Below are positions 18,105-28,016 of a stretch of 64,000 nucleotides of DNA, piece by piece (position 1 is the first letter of the stretch; the number at the start of each line of letters is the position of its first letter). This stretch comes from a bacterium (lineage in GTDB: Bacteria; Krumholzibacteriota; Krumholzibacteriia; LZORAL124-64-63): assembly GCA_016703265.1 (NCBI GenBank), contig JADJCK010000001.1:558001-622000 (forward strand), written 5' to 3'. The translations under genes and the position numbers were made by a program. Below the pieces are notes generated by a model. The model was given only the letters and a program-made list of their open reading frames with translations, ran no database searches and was not told where the DNA came from.

Positions 18105-18111
18105 GCCTAAC
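18105..18111 (-). other. lone integron core site (GTTAGGC) at the array boundary
   Basis: GTTAGGC on the minus strand stands directly upstream of the kinase cassette and 21 bp past the methyltransferase stop. No attC arms precede it, so it looks like the junction where the first cassette entered: an attI remnant or a secondary site. Confidence 0.5.
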
Positions 18112-18131
18112 ACTCAATTGACCAGAACTCC

Positions 18132-18854
18132 CTATGCACCCTTCCGAATCACCGCCACCCAATGCGTCCTAACCCCCGGCACCAACCTGACCAGATTGTA
18201 CACCACCGCAAACCGCGGCAACAACACCCGCGCCAACGGCGGCGCCACCGTCACCCGCCGCGCCTCGATCTCGGCCCCCGGGAACAACCGGCGCACCTCC
18301 CCCATACGCACGCCCTTTACGTCGGGGTTGCGGGGGTTGTCGACATGGAAATCATACCAGAGAATTAGGCCGCCAGGTGCCGCCACGCGCAGCATCTCAC
18401 TGGCGATCGCGGCGCGCACCTCGCGCGAAAGCACGGACGAGAACATCACGAACTGCGAGACCAGGCCGAAATGGCCGTCGGGCCAGGGGATCGCACGGGC
18501 GTCGGCCTGGCGGATGTCGCAGGCGGCGGGCAGGCGGGTGAGGGCGCGTTCGACGCGGTCGGGCAGCAGGTCCAGGCCGTGTGCGTTGGCCGGATCCACG
18601 CCCCAGTCGATCATGCGGCGCAGCCAGTAGCCGCCGCCGCAGCCGACGTCGAGGGCGCGCGTTTGCGACAGGTCTTGTGAACCGGCGCGATCCAGGGCGC
18701 GGCCCATCAGGAACAGCAGCTCGCGCTCGACTTCCTGCAGAGCCAGGAGATACGCCTTGTTGAAGAACGAGTACCGGCCGCGGTTCTCGCGCTTGGCGTA
18801 GGCTTCGCGGATACGCTCAGCCTCGTCGGGGACGCCAGGTTGGTTTGTCGTCAT
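18132..18854 (-). CDS. class I SAM-dependent methyltransferase
   Basis: A 240-aa protein with motif I ALDVGCGGGYWL, motif post-I HGLDLLPD, and DARAIPWPDGHFGLV before LRVAAPGGLILWYDFH. This is the standard SAM-binding Rossmann order of the Methyltransf_11 type. Its place between glycosyltransferase genes suggests it methylates a sugar or a lipid carrier-linked glycan. The C-terminal 40 residues are hydrophobic and basic and may touch the membrane. ATG at 18854. Confidence 0.82.
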   Translation of the reverse strand: MTTNQPGVPDEAERIREAYAKRENRGRYSFFNKAYLLALQEVERELLFLMGRALDRAGSQDLSQTRALDVGCGGGYWLRRMIDWGVDPANAHGLDLLPDRVERALTRLPAACDIRQADARAIPWPDGHFGLVSQFVMFSSVLSREVRAAIASEMLRVAAPGGLILWYDFHVDNPRNPDVKGVRMGEVRRLFPGAEIEARRVTVAPPLARVLLPRFAVVYNLVRLVPGVRTHWVAVIRKGA

Positions 18855-18968
18855 TGGCGCCTCATTCCAACGTCTCCCAACGAACTCCGCCGAAGTTGCC
18901 CCGCCGTTCCCGACCGGATGGTAGGTCGAGCGGCGAATCCTGACCAGTCTCGATTGGCACTGCGGCTG

Positions 18969-20045
18969 TCAGCGGGAAAGGTCCGTGACGCCCTTGGTGA
19001 CCGTGCCCGCGCGGGAAAGCAATCCGCGCAGGAACCCCAGTCCGTATCCCCAGTGGAAGGCGAAGAACGCCGCCGGCAGCATCGGCAGCAGGTTCCTGCC
19101 CCGGCTCCTGGCAGTGACCAGGCTGCCAACGGCCACGAACGACAGGTACGCCGAGAGCCAGGCGCCGAAGAGCCAGATCAGCGGTCGGTAGAGAGCAGCC
19201 GCCGGCAGCAGGACAATCCCTGAACCGACGAATGCCGCTGGCACGTAGTGCCGCCAGGACGCCGCGCCACCGTGCTTGCGAATGACCGCGACCTTCCAGA
19301 ATCCATACTGGTAGTACTGCCGGAACAACTGCGTCAGGCTGCCGCGCGGGCGATACCACGATCGTATGCGCGCAGACTGCCAGATCACCAGGCCTGCCTT
19401 CTTGATGCGGAAGTTGAGTTCGTCGTCCTGGTTGCGGACGAAATGCTCGTCGAACATCCCGACCTGGATCAAGGTGGCGCGGGGCCAGCACCCGTAGGTG
19501 ACGGTATCCACCTCGCCCTCGTACTCGGCGAAATGGAACCGCGCGCCGCCGACGGCGAACGGGGATCCATAAGCCGCCGCAATGACTGAAGCCATGTATC
19601 CGACCGGTTCGGTGCGTGCGGCGCCGCCGACGTTCGCGGCCCCGGTCTCCACGGCGACTTCGAGACACTGCCGACAGTAGTCGTCCGCGTATCGGGTGTG
19701 CACGTCCATGCGGATGATGTACTCGCCACGGGCAGCCATGATCGCGGCGTTGAGGCCCGGGGAGACGTGCCGGCGGGGATTGTCGATCACCCTCAGGCCG
19801 GGGAGCGTGGCGCTGCAGCCGGCAAGGACCTCGCGGGTGCCGTCATCGCTCATGCCGTCGGCGATGATGATCTCCAGGCCGGACACCTGCGCGGTTTGGC
19901 GCTGGAGGTCGGCCAGGAAGGACCGGATGTGGCCGATCTCATTGCGGCAGGGGACGATGATGGTGGCGGAGGGCAGAGTCCCCGGAGGGCTACCTTGGCC
20001 AGGCGGCCTGCTTCCGGAGGCATGTCCTTGATACGCCACGGTCAC
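18969..20045 (-). CDS. glycosyltransferase family 2 with C-terminal membrane helices
   Basis: About 358 aa. The GT-A domain has ATIIVPCRNEIGHI, IIADGMSDDGTRE, the DxH metal motif IRMDVHTRYAD and RNQDDELNFRIKKAG. It is followed by two or three C-terminal hydrophobic segments. This order matches membrane-linked GT2 enzymes of the succinoglycan (ExoA) type. The start is uncertain: GTG at 20045 or 20039, or a longer frame to 20093. It is divergent from the Wzz gene across about 250 bp, where a promoter for the export genes is likely. Confidence 0.85.
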   Translation of the reverse strand: MTVAYQGHASGSRPPGQGSPPGTLPSATIIVPCRNEIGHIRSFLADLQRQTAQVSGLEIIIADGMSDDGTREVLAGCSATLPGLRVIDNPRRHVSPGLNAAIMAARGEYIIRMDVHTRYADDYCRQCLEVAVETGAANVGGAARTEPVGYMASVIAAAYGSPFAVGGARFHFAEYEGEVDTVTYGCWPRATLIQVGMFDEHFVRNQDDELNFRIKKAGLVIWQSARIRSWYRPRGSLTQLFRQYYQYGFWKVAVIRKHGGAASWRHYVPAAFVGSGIVLLPAAALYRPLIWLFGAWLSAYLSFVAVGSLVTARSRGRNLLPMLPAAFFAFHWGYGLGFLRGLLSRAGTVTKGVTDLSR

Positions 20046-20188
20046 TCCAGTTGGGTGCAAAGAGCCTGGCCTCGTACGGGGACGACCGGCCAAGCGGAAC
20101 CGGAATGGGCCAATCTGCCATCAATGGGCCCGGTTGACAACTACCCCATTCGGCGCCGGCCCGGCTTTCAAGTGTCGCAACATCAGAT

Positions 20189-20219
20189 TTGGACACTTTG
20201 CGTCACCCTGTGCTATAAG
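20189..20219 (+). promoter_or_regulatory. putative sigma70-type promoter of the Wzz-Wzx-Wzy operon
   Basis: TTGGAC and TATAAG are spaced by 19 bp in the AT-richer intergenic stretch about 85 bp upstream of the Wzz start. The spacing is one or two bases long. Prediction by eye only. Confidence 0.4.
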
Positions 20220-20302
20220 CTAACGTCCGCTGCAGCCGTGTATTTGGCCGATCCTTGGCCGAATAGACCCCGGTCAGTCCGTCAGCCTTTCCAGAGGGAT
20301 CC

Positions 20303-21229
20303 ATGGAACTTACAGCAGCACATGACTACGTAAGGTCACATCTGCGGCACGCCATTGTGGTGACCGCCGTGCTGTTCGTGCCGGCGGTAGTCTGGCTCTG
20401 GCTGCAACCGGACCAGTATACGGCAACAGCCAAGCTCCTTCCCCAGCACGATCGGCTGGCCAGCGGCGGCCTGGGCGACCTGGCCGGTGTTGCGAGCTCA
20501 TTCGGCCTGAGTCTGGGTGGCGGCTCATCCGGGTATGAGCAGTTCCCGGCGATCATCAAGAGCAGGCGTCTCCTGCTGCCGGTGGCCACCCGTAATGTGC
20601 CCCTGGCGAGCGGCGACTCCGTCTCCGTTGCCGAGCTTCTTGGGATCGACGAGCCGAAACCCGAGCTCCGTACCGAGAAGACCATCAAGAAACTGATGCT
20701 GAATGCTGTCAGCGTCGTCACCGATCGTAAGACTAAGGTCCTCAGCATTCAGGTGACGATGAAGGACCCGGTGGCCGCGGCCGTGATCGCCAACCAACTG
20801 TCTCAATCCCTGAACGAATTCAATCGCCTGCAGATCAACACCACGGCCACCGACCAACGGCAGTTCATCGAGGGTCGACTAACCGATGTATCGCAGGCAC
20901 TTGCCGATGCAGAATCGCGGCTTGAATCATTCCGCGCCTCGAATCAGATGATTCGCGCGTCGGCGTCGTTGCAGCTCGAAGAATCCCGACTCATGCGCAA
21001 CGTCTCCCTGCAGGCCGCGCTATACACGGAGTTGCAGCGGCAGCTCGAAATCCAGCGGATCGACGAACGTCGCAACACCAGCACCATCAGCGTGCTCGAG
21101 CAGGCCTCGGCGCCCGTTATCCCCGCCGGGCCTCGTCGGGCGCGCATGGCGGCGCTCGCTCTCGCCGGGTCGCTCGTCGCGGGCTACCTGCTCTTGTTCG
21201 CTCAAGGCGTCAGGATCTGGGGCCGCTGA
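20303..21229 (+). CDS. Wzz/chain-length determinant-like protein
   Basis: A 308-aa inner-membrane protein with two transmembrane helices (residues about 17-34 and 281-300). Between them lies a long periplasmic part rich in coiled-coil (residues about 165-250). A Pro-rich PVIPAGPRR motif precedes the second helix, as in polysaccharide co-polymerases. It has no C-terminal tyrosine kinase domain, so it is a class 1 rather than class 2 member. It probably sets chain length together with the Wzy product downstream. ATG with AGAGGGA upstream, first gene of the plus-strand operon. Confidence 0.85.
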   Translation: MELTAAHDYVRSHLRHAIVVTAVLFVPAVVWLWLQPDQYTATAKLLPQHDRLASGGLGDLAGVASSFGLSLGGGSSGYEQFPAIIKSRRLLLPVATRNVPLASGDSVSVAELLGIDEPKPELRTEKTIKKLMLNAVSVVTDRKTKVLSIQVTMKDPVAAAVIANQLSQSLNEFNRLQINTTATDQRQFIEGRLTDVSQALADAESRLESFRASNQMIRASASLQLEESRLMRNVSLQAALYTELQRQLEIQRIDERRNTSTISVLEQASAPVIPAGPRRARMAALALAGSLVAGYLLLFAQGVRIWGR

Positions 21230-21271
21230 CCAAGCAGCAGGAAAGGCCAGCGGGCCCGGACGGAGCAGATT

Positions 21272-22751
21272 TTGGGGCGCACCAGGAGACTTTCACCATT
21301 CCTCAATGACTTCGCAGCTACCGTTGCGACTTCGATCCTTATTACGATCAGCCTCTTGTTGATCACCCGTGTCATCGCCACGAAATTCGGTCCCGAAGAC
21401 CTGGGCGTCTATGTGCTCTTTCGGCGAGTTGGCGCGTTCTTCGTGCCGATTGCGACGTTCATGATCGGCGTCGGGTTGACGCGCGCGGTCGCCATGTCCA
21501 AGCCCCACGACAGGTCCCTCGCCACAAGCGCTGCCATCCTCGGACTGTTAGGCACCACGGTTGCTGGCTTGTTGCTCATGCTGGCGCCGCATTTCAAGTC
21601 GCAGTTGTCCTCCGAAGTCCACAAGATCGCGGCCATTGCACATCCCCTTGTGGTATTTCTATTCGCGAATCTCATTTTCACCCTTGCCTACTCCTGGTAC
21701 CGCGGCACCGGCGAGATGCGAAAGGCCAACATCTGGCAACTGATGTGTGTGGCCCTGGTTCCGCTCGCCGCGACGTTGATGCTCGCCGGACGGAAGCCGA
21801 TCGGGAGCCTGCTCATCGTCATTGCGCTCGCCTACGCCCTTCCCATCGCTGTCGTCATCAATCTTGTCCGCCCCCGCCCCGGTATCTCGGCGAACCGATT
21901 GCGCGTGCAGATTGCGGAACTCGCACGTTACTGCCTGCCACGCATTCCCGGCAGTCTGGGCCTGACAGCAATCCTGGCACTGGCGCCCCTGGTAGCCGCC
22001 TTTCGACTGGGGCTCACCCAGTCCGGCTATCTGGGCGCAGGACAATCGATATTTGCCGTCTCTGAAGGCGGCGCAACAGCCCTATCGCTGCTGCTGCTGC
22101 CGAAGCTGTCCTCACTCCTGTCTGAAGGTCGTACGACGGAGATTCGCGAGCGCGTCTCCAGATGACCCTCTTCTCGTCCAGGTCGGACTTCCTCTTGCCC
22201 TCATTGTGCCGCTGTTTGCACGCGAGATCATTGCAGCCTGGCTTGGAAGCCTGTATTCGCCGGCTGTGACGGTGATGCAGATCTACAGCATCGGCCTGTT
22301 CCCGTACGTTGCCTATGTGGCGCTGCGATCGGTCCTCGACGCAACCGAAGTAAGGGCACTCAACACGGTGTCCATTCTCACGGCACTTCTACTGCAGGCT
22401 GTTGCGCTTCTCGTCGCGCTCCGATCCGATCTGGCGGTGGAGTACTATGCCGCTACAACTACGCTTGCGATGGCCACACTTGGCGCCCAGTCGTTCTATT
22501 TTGTTTGGCGTCGTGGAACCCTGAGCCTAACACGCAGCGAGATCCTGTTTGCAATCGGCGGGACCGTGCTGGTCGTCGGACCCGTGCTGGCCATCGAATT
22601 GCTGGCCCGGAATCAGCGTATACCGGGTGACGGCACCGCGCTCAAATTGACCGCAACAATTGCGACCGGGGCCCTGTATCTGACCATTCTCTACCGCTCA
22701 CGCAGCCGATGGATTGTCGCCCTCAAGAAGAGGATGCCCTCCAGTGCGTGA
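21272..22751 (+). CDS. Wzx-type polysaccharide flippase, frameshifted
   Basis: A MATE/MOP-superfamily flippase with about 12-14 hydrophobic segments. Start TTG at 21272 with GGAG upstream. As written it breaks near 22160. Adding one C near 22159 (TCCAG to TCCCAG) and one near 22173 (TTCTCG to TTCCTCG) restores a single 493-aa frame through VQVGLPLALIVPLFAREIIAAWLG to the stop at 22751, the usual flippase length. It would move the lipid-linked repeat unit across the inner membrane. The 3' end overlaps the Wzy start by 8 bp. Confidence 0.8.
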
Positions 22752-24181
22752 GCAGTATCTCACAAGAGCCAATCCTGCAGCGCTCATGTCATGGGCGCGA
22801 ATGGGCATCGCCATCGTCGTTCCCCTTGCGGTGGGTTCCTTGTGGGGACCCCATGGGTTCCGTGTCGGGCTGATGGTCGTCGCGACCATCATCGGCGGCA
22901 GATTCTTGCCTGGTGCGGCTGTGGCATTTCGGTTCGCCGCCCGACAATTCCCCTGGTCTGGCTCGTCACCTATGTGGCAATGATCGCCGCACCCGGTGCT
23001 GTCATCGCCGCCGACCCGGAGCACTTCGCCCGGAGTCCATTCTTCTGGTCGGCTACTGCCACCCTGCTGACGGTTCCGCTTGGCGTTCTTTTCGCTTCTT
23101 TGGCGTGGCGTCAGACCGAGACTGAGGCCGACGAGTCCTTTGCCCGCGAACCCGCCCAACTGCAGCGTCCTGATTTGTTCGGCCGGATGCTCGCATTTGG
23201 CGCAATCGCTGCTGTAGCACTTTCGGTCGCTTATCTCCTCGAATCCGGCACGCCTCCCCTTTTGGCGATGATCCAGCAACCGGGCGAATACCTGCTGCTT
23301 CGGGATCTGCGGGAAGACAGCTTCAAGCTGCTGGATTCACCATTGCGGTATTTCTACTACGTGCTCCGAACTTTCGGATGGCCGTTTATCAATACGCTGT
23401 CCCTAGTACGTGCGCTCCGGTCACATCAGGCCAAATGGCATCTGGCGACTACCGTGGTGCCGGCCTTGGGATCATCTACGCATCGCTTTCCATTGCCAAG
23501 CAACCGGTCGCGGCGATTTTCGCGATCATGTTCCTGGTCGTTCTGATCATGCGAGGTCGGGAGATCAAGACTTCATCTCTCGTGGCCATGCCGATAGTCG
23601 TCCTCAGCTTTCCCGTTACGGTCGTGCTGATGGCCCAATCCGGCACGGGCGTGAATTTCTGGTCTGCCGTTGGCGCCATCTTGAACCGCTTGTTCTACAT
23701 CCCGGCCTACGTGCTGTACTACTACTTCGAAGTGTTCCCCCACCAGGTCGGCTACCTCAACGGCCTGACAGTCGACAAACTGGCCGCAATCCTTGGCCGG
23801 GAAACGTTCGATTCGGCCAACTACGTGTACCGCTACATCTACCCCGAGCGGATCGACTCCGGCCTGGCCAACGCAGCCTTCATCGGGAATGCGTGGGCTG
23901 ATTTCGGCTTTGTAGGAGTCCTGGTTAGCGGCGTGGTGCTCGGATTCCTGATGCAGGTCTCGCAGATATTGTTCTTCAGGTCACAAAAGACTTTGTACGA
24001 TCTGGCGGCGTATGCGTTCCTCATTTTCGGCTTCTGGCTAACGAATTCGACGGCGCTGCCTACCGTCCTGTTGTCGAACGGCGTGATTTTCGCACTTCTG
24101 GCGCGGTACATCCTCAACCGTCTGGACCAGGCTAGCCTCAAGCCTACGGCGCCTGTTTCACGCGGACCGGAGAGCGACTGA
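22744..24181 (+). CDS. Wzy-type O-antigen/oligosaccharide repeat polymerase, frameshifted
   Basis: A polytopic membrane protein with the late motif FIGNAWADFGFVGVLVSGVVLG, found in oligosaccharide repeat-unit polymerases. GTG at 22744 with AGAGGA upstream. Two single-base losses break it: one C near 22952 (CAATTCCCCTGG) and one base near 23455. With both restored it is one frame of 479 aa, normal for Wzy. It polymerises repeat units in the periplasm using the lipid-linked donor. The stop overlaps the next ATG (TGATG). Confidence 0.75.
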
Positions 24182-25159
24182 TGCGCGTTGTCCATGTCAC
24201 ATCCGTGCATCCGGCGACCGACACGCGCATTCTCTACAAGGAATGTGCAACGCTGGCCGCCGCCGGCCATGAGGTCCATCTCGTGGCTCCTGGCCACGTC
24301 GGACAGGACATGGAGCTTCATGGTGTCCGGATCCACTATGTCGAGCAAGGATCGTCGCGGTTGCACAGAATGGTCGTTGTCGGAGCGCAAGCTTTGTCAC
24401 GCGCCCTCGCGCTTCGACCGGATGTCCTTCATCTGCATGATCCGGAACTTCTCCTGCATGCCACGTGGGCCCGAATGCGCTGCCGCCGTGTGATTTTCGA
24501 CATGCATGAAGATCTGCCGAAATCGCTGCGGACCAAGCACTGGATCGCGAAACCATTACGCGTAGCCGCCTCGGCTGCCGCGGCTGTCATGGAACGCCTG
24601 CTGCTGAGCGGCATGGAAGTCGTCTACGCCGAGGACAGTTGCCGCGGCGCGCGCCCGTGGATCCGGAATTTCATCACGCTCCACAACATGCCGATCGTTG
24701 CGTCACTGGCGCAGTACGATCGCCAGTGCACTCACCCCCCCAGCCTCGGCTACATCGGGAGCATCACACCGTCCCGCGGTTGCCTGACCACGCTGGAAGT
24801 CCTGGGCGAACTTCAGTCGCGTGGCGTTGCCGTTGCGCATGACTGTGTTGGTGATGCGAGCCAGGAAGTGCAGGCCCAAATGGTCCGGCTGATCGAGGAA
24901 CTGGAACTCACCAACGTGAGGCTTCACGGGTACCAGCCGGCCGATGCCGGATACAGGATCATCGCCGGCACGACCATCGGGCTGGCCATCCTTCATCCCC
25001 CTGGATATCAAGGGCATCGCCGATACCATCGAGATGCTGCTTTCCGACGCTGACCGACTGGCCCAGATGGGCAAAAATGGGCGAATCGCCGTCGCGCGGT
25101 CGTACTCGTGGGAACACGAATCCGCACAACTCTTGCGGATGTACGACGAAGGCCGATAG
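24181..25159 (+). pseudogene. glycosyltransferase family 4 with internal deletion
   Basis: The N-terminal GT-B half is intact (HVTSVHPATDTRILYKECATLAAAGHEVHLVAPG, DVLHLHDPELLL). The C-terminal half reads normally to GTTIGLAILHP, then jumps near 25000 into another frame at PLDIKGIADTIEMLL. Relatives have about 45-55 further residues between these points, including the E-x7-E donor-binding loop, which is absent here. The join CATCC/CCCTGG is in a C-rich spot. Either the gene is a true deletion mutant or the assembly collapsed. As written the enzyme should be inactive. Confidence 0.7.
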
Positions 25160-25179
25160 CGGGAGACCGCTGACCCCCG

Positions 25180-27603
25180 CTAATTAGTCCGATCAATCAC
25201 CAACCAAACCGTAGCCAACCCCGCCAAAATCCCGCTGATCTCCTTCAACTTCGACAACGTGCTCTCCCCCTCCGGCGGCGCCTTCCGCGGCACGATGATC
25301 GTCGAGCCCGCGATCACCTTCGAGCCGCCCTTGTTCGGCAGCGACATTCCGTTGGGCCACACCACGCGCGACTTGCCCTTGTCGGCCTTCTCCAGGAAGC
25401 CGCCGGCGCGGTTCACGTACCAGTTGATCTTCTTGCCCTCTTCCCAGACCAGGCTGGTGGGGAAGCCCACCTCGCCCACCACCTTCACGGTGAACATGCG
25501 GTCGGGGATGATCACCTCGTCGCCGTCCTGCAGGATGATGTCGTGTTCGCCGCCGGGCTCGCGCAGGGCCTTGGCCAGGTCGATGGCCACGTTGCCCACG
25601 CCGTCCTGCTTGCGCTGCACGCGCGCGCCCTCGAGGTACGCGTCGGGGCGCAGGCCGCCGGCGCGGCTGACCAGCATCGACAGGCGCTCGTCCTTGCGTT
25701 CCAGGCTGAACTGGCCGGGGAAGAACACCTCGCCGCGGATCATCACCGTCTGCTGCATTTCCCACCAGGGCAGGCGGCGGATGGCCACGCGGTCGTAGGG
25801 CAGCAGCATGAAGCCGTCGTCGCGCGCCAGGAAGTCGGCGCCCAGGGGCACGTTGATCACTTCGACGGTCTGCTCCGGGCGCTTCGTGATGTCGGTGCTC
25901 ATCACGGCGTCGGTCAGCAGGCGCGACACCTCGGCCTGCAGCAGGTTGGCGCTGTCCTTCAGGCCGCCGGCCTTCAGCACCAGTTCGCGCAGGGTCATCC
26001 CTTCGCGCCACTGCGGCGACACGGGCTCGTACACCTCGCCGGTGATGTACACCTGCGGGCGCTGCTGCAGCTCCCAGCGGGCGAACACGTGCAGCATGTC
26101 GCGCGTCTGCAGGGGCACCGGCGGCTGGCTGCCGTCGATGGTGCCGGCCAGCGGCACCGTGATCGAGAACAGGTCGCCGCTGGGGCTGGTGCGGTCGATC
26201 ACGGCCTTGTCGGTCATGGCGTCGGGCCACAGGCCGCCGGCCATCGCCACCAGGTCGGCCACGGTCTGGCCCTCGCGGAATTCGTAGCGGCCCGGCACCT
26301 TCACGCTGCCGCGCACATCCACGTAGCGGTCCAGCCGCTCGCCGATGGAGTCGACCACCACATGGTCGCCGTCCAGCAGCGTGCTGGCCGGGCTGCCCGG
26401 CGCGGGCTTGCCGTCCTGCAGCGCCACGTCCAGGAACACGTGGTCGGGCTGGCCCGGCTTGCGGTCGGCGGCCGCCAGCACGCGGCGGATGTGCACCAGG
26501 TCGGGCACGGCCTGCGGCGTGAGTCCGCCGGCGTAGTCGAGCAGGTCGATCAGGTCCTCGCCCGCCACCATCTCGTAGTACATCGGCCGCCGCACCGGCC
26601 CGGTCACCTGCACGCGCCGCTGGCGATCGGGAATGAAGACCGTGTCGCCTTCCTGCAGCAGGCGATCGCCCTTGCGCTCGCCGCGCACCAGGTAGTCGTA
26701 CAGGTCCAGCGTGGCCACCGTCTGGCTGCCGCGCATCAGGCGGATGTCGCGGAAGCTGCCGGTCTCCGCCGGCCCGCCCGCGGCGTACAGCGCCGTCAGC
26801 ACCGTCGACGCCGAGCTGAGCTGGTACGAACCCGGCCGCGTGGCCTCGCCGATCACGTAAATGCGGATCGGCCGCAACTGGCCCAACGTCACCTCGACCT
26901 GCGTGGCGCCGCCGCCGCTGCCGGCCTGTGCTCCGTCAATACTGGCATGGCTGCGCGCCAGCTGATCGCGGATCGAGGCCTCTGTCTCGCCCAGCGTGCG
27001 CCCCGCACAGGTGACCTTGCCCGAACGCGGCAAAATGATGGTGCCGTCGCGATCCACCACGCGCGTCAGCTGGAAATCGACCTCGCCCCAGGCGTGGATC
27101 ACCAGTTCATCGCCCACGCCCAGCCGGTAGTCGGCAGGCACCGGCCCGAAGCTGGGCGGCTGGAACACGCCGGCATCCAGATGGAAGAAGTTCGCGCCGA
27201 AGGTGGCGTTCTCGCCCACCAGCAGCGAATCGGTCGCGGCCTGCCCGCCGTTCTGCAGCGCCTCGAGCGTCGACAGCGGCAGCACCACGGTGGCATCGGT
27301 GTCGCGCCAGAACGTGCCGCTGTTCGTGTCGTCGATGCCCTCCATCGACGTGCGGCCCGGCTCCACCGTGGCCGGCTCGCCCGGCACGGCACCCGGCTGC
27401 ACGGCCTGGCCGCCGGCCTGGTTCGTGTACTGCCGGATCAGCTCTTCCTTGCTCAGGCCCGTGCGGCGTGAGGCTTCCTCGAGCATTTCGGGCGTGACGT
27501 TCTGCGCCACGGCCGGCACCACGGTCGTGACCGCGGCCAGGATGGCGACGAAGAAGGCCAGCACGGTGACAGTCGTGCGGGCAGACAGGCGGTATTGGCG
27601 CAT
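25180..27603 (-). CDS. SLBB-domain polysaccharide export outer-membrane protein (Wza-like)
   Basis: An 807-aa protein: signal peptide (residues 1-34), a Q/P-rich linker, a Poly_export domain starting at DYRLGVGDELVIHAWGEVDFQLTRVVDRDGTIILP, then about five or six SLBB domains. These are marked by repeated phrases such as VYVIGEATRPGSYQL, VQVTGPVRRPMYYEM, VDVRGSVKVPGRYEF, VYITGEVYEP and VMIRGEVFFPGQF. A C-terminal helix follows (LAGLATVWLVID). It forms the export conduit for the polymer. Many SLBB units match FCB and deltaproteobacterial exporters rather than E. coli Wza. ATG at 27603 with GGAGGG upstream, convergent to the plus-strand operon. Confidence 0.9.
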   Translation of the reverse strand: MRQYRLSARTTVTVLAFFVAILAAVTTVVPAVAQNVTPEMLEEASRRTGLSKEELIRQYTNQAGGQAVQPGAVPGEPATVEPGRTSMEGIDDTNSGTFWRDTDATVVLPLSTLEALQNGGQAATDSLLVGENATFGANFFHLDAGVFQPPSFGPVPADYRLGVGDELVIHAWGEVDFQLTRVVDRDGTIILPRSGKVTCAGRTLGETEASIRDQLARSHASIDGAQAGSGGGATQVEVTLGQLRPIRIYVIGEATRPGSYQLSSASTVLTALYAAGGPAETGSFRDIRLMRGSQTVATLDLYDYLVRGERKGDRLLQEGDTVFIPDRQRRVQVTGPVRRPMYYEMVAGEDLIDLLDYAGGLTPQAVPDLVHIRRVLAAADRKPGQPDHVFLDVALQDGKPAPGSPASTLLDGDHVVVDSIGERLDRYVDVRGSVKVPGRYEFREGQTVADLVAMAGGLWPDAMTDKAVIDRTSPSGDLFSITVPLAGTIDGSQPPVPLQTRDMLHVFARWELQQRPQVYITGEVYEPVSPQWREGMTLRELVLKAGGLKDSANLLQAEVSRLLTDAVMSTDITKRPEQTVEVINVPLGADFLARDDGFMLLPYDRVAIRRLPWWEMQQTVMIRGEVFFPGQFSLERKDERLSMLVSRAGGLRPDAYLEGARVQRKQDGVGNVAIDLAKALREPGGEHDIILQDGDEVIIPDRMFTVKVVGEVGFPTSLVWEEGKKINWYVNRAGGFLEKADKGKSRVVWPNGMSLPNKGGSKVIAGSTIIVPRKAPPEGESTLSKLKEISGILAGLATVWLVIDRTN

Positions 27604-27753
27604 GGGCGGGCCCTCCCTGGCCCGGACGCCGCCACTGGGCCGGGCCGGGAGACGGCGCCGGGGCCCGGGGCGGGCGTTGCTGTCCGGATTGTGGCTTGGC
27701 GGAAGGAATTGGTCAAGGTCGGGTCGGGGCCGGGAAATGGATTATGATTGTCC

Positions 27754-28008
27754 TTATCGCCCAGGCGGCTTCGCCTGCGCGCGCCGCGACTTCTCCGCCC
27801 CCACCACGATACACAGCACGGCCGGCCACGCCGTGAGGAAGAACAACATCCCCGGGCCCACCGGATTGGGGTTCGGGTCGCGCCAGATGCCCAGCTTGGC
27901 CAGCAGCACGATGCCCCACAGCGGCGTCCAGCCCAGGGCCATGAGCACCAGGCCCACGCGGGTCCAGCGGTTGGCGAAGAAGGCCCGGTCCGGTCTCCAG
28001 GTTGCCAT
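27754..28008 (-). CDS. small two-helix membrane protein
   Basis: 84 aa with two hydrophobic segments (VGLVLMALGWTPLWGIVLLAKL and MLFFLTAWPAVLCIVVGA) and a basic tail. ATG at 28006-28008. It follows the hydrolase stop by 8 bp on the same strand, so it is probably co-transcribed. No family recognised. Confidence 0.6.
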   Translation of the reverse strand: MATWRPDRAFFANRWTRVGLVLMALGWTPLWGIVLLAKLGIWRDPNPNPVGPGMLFFLTAWPAVLCIVVGAEKSRRAQAKPPGR

Positions 28009-28016
28009 CAGCAAGC

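Noticed and set aside
15100..18150. CRISPR-like array from the three repeats
   Set aside because: The repeats are about 98 bp, imperfectly palindromic and separated by whole genes, which does not fit CRISPR spacing.
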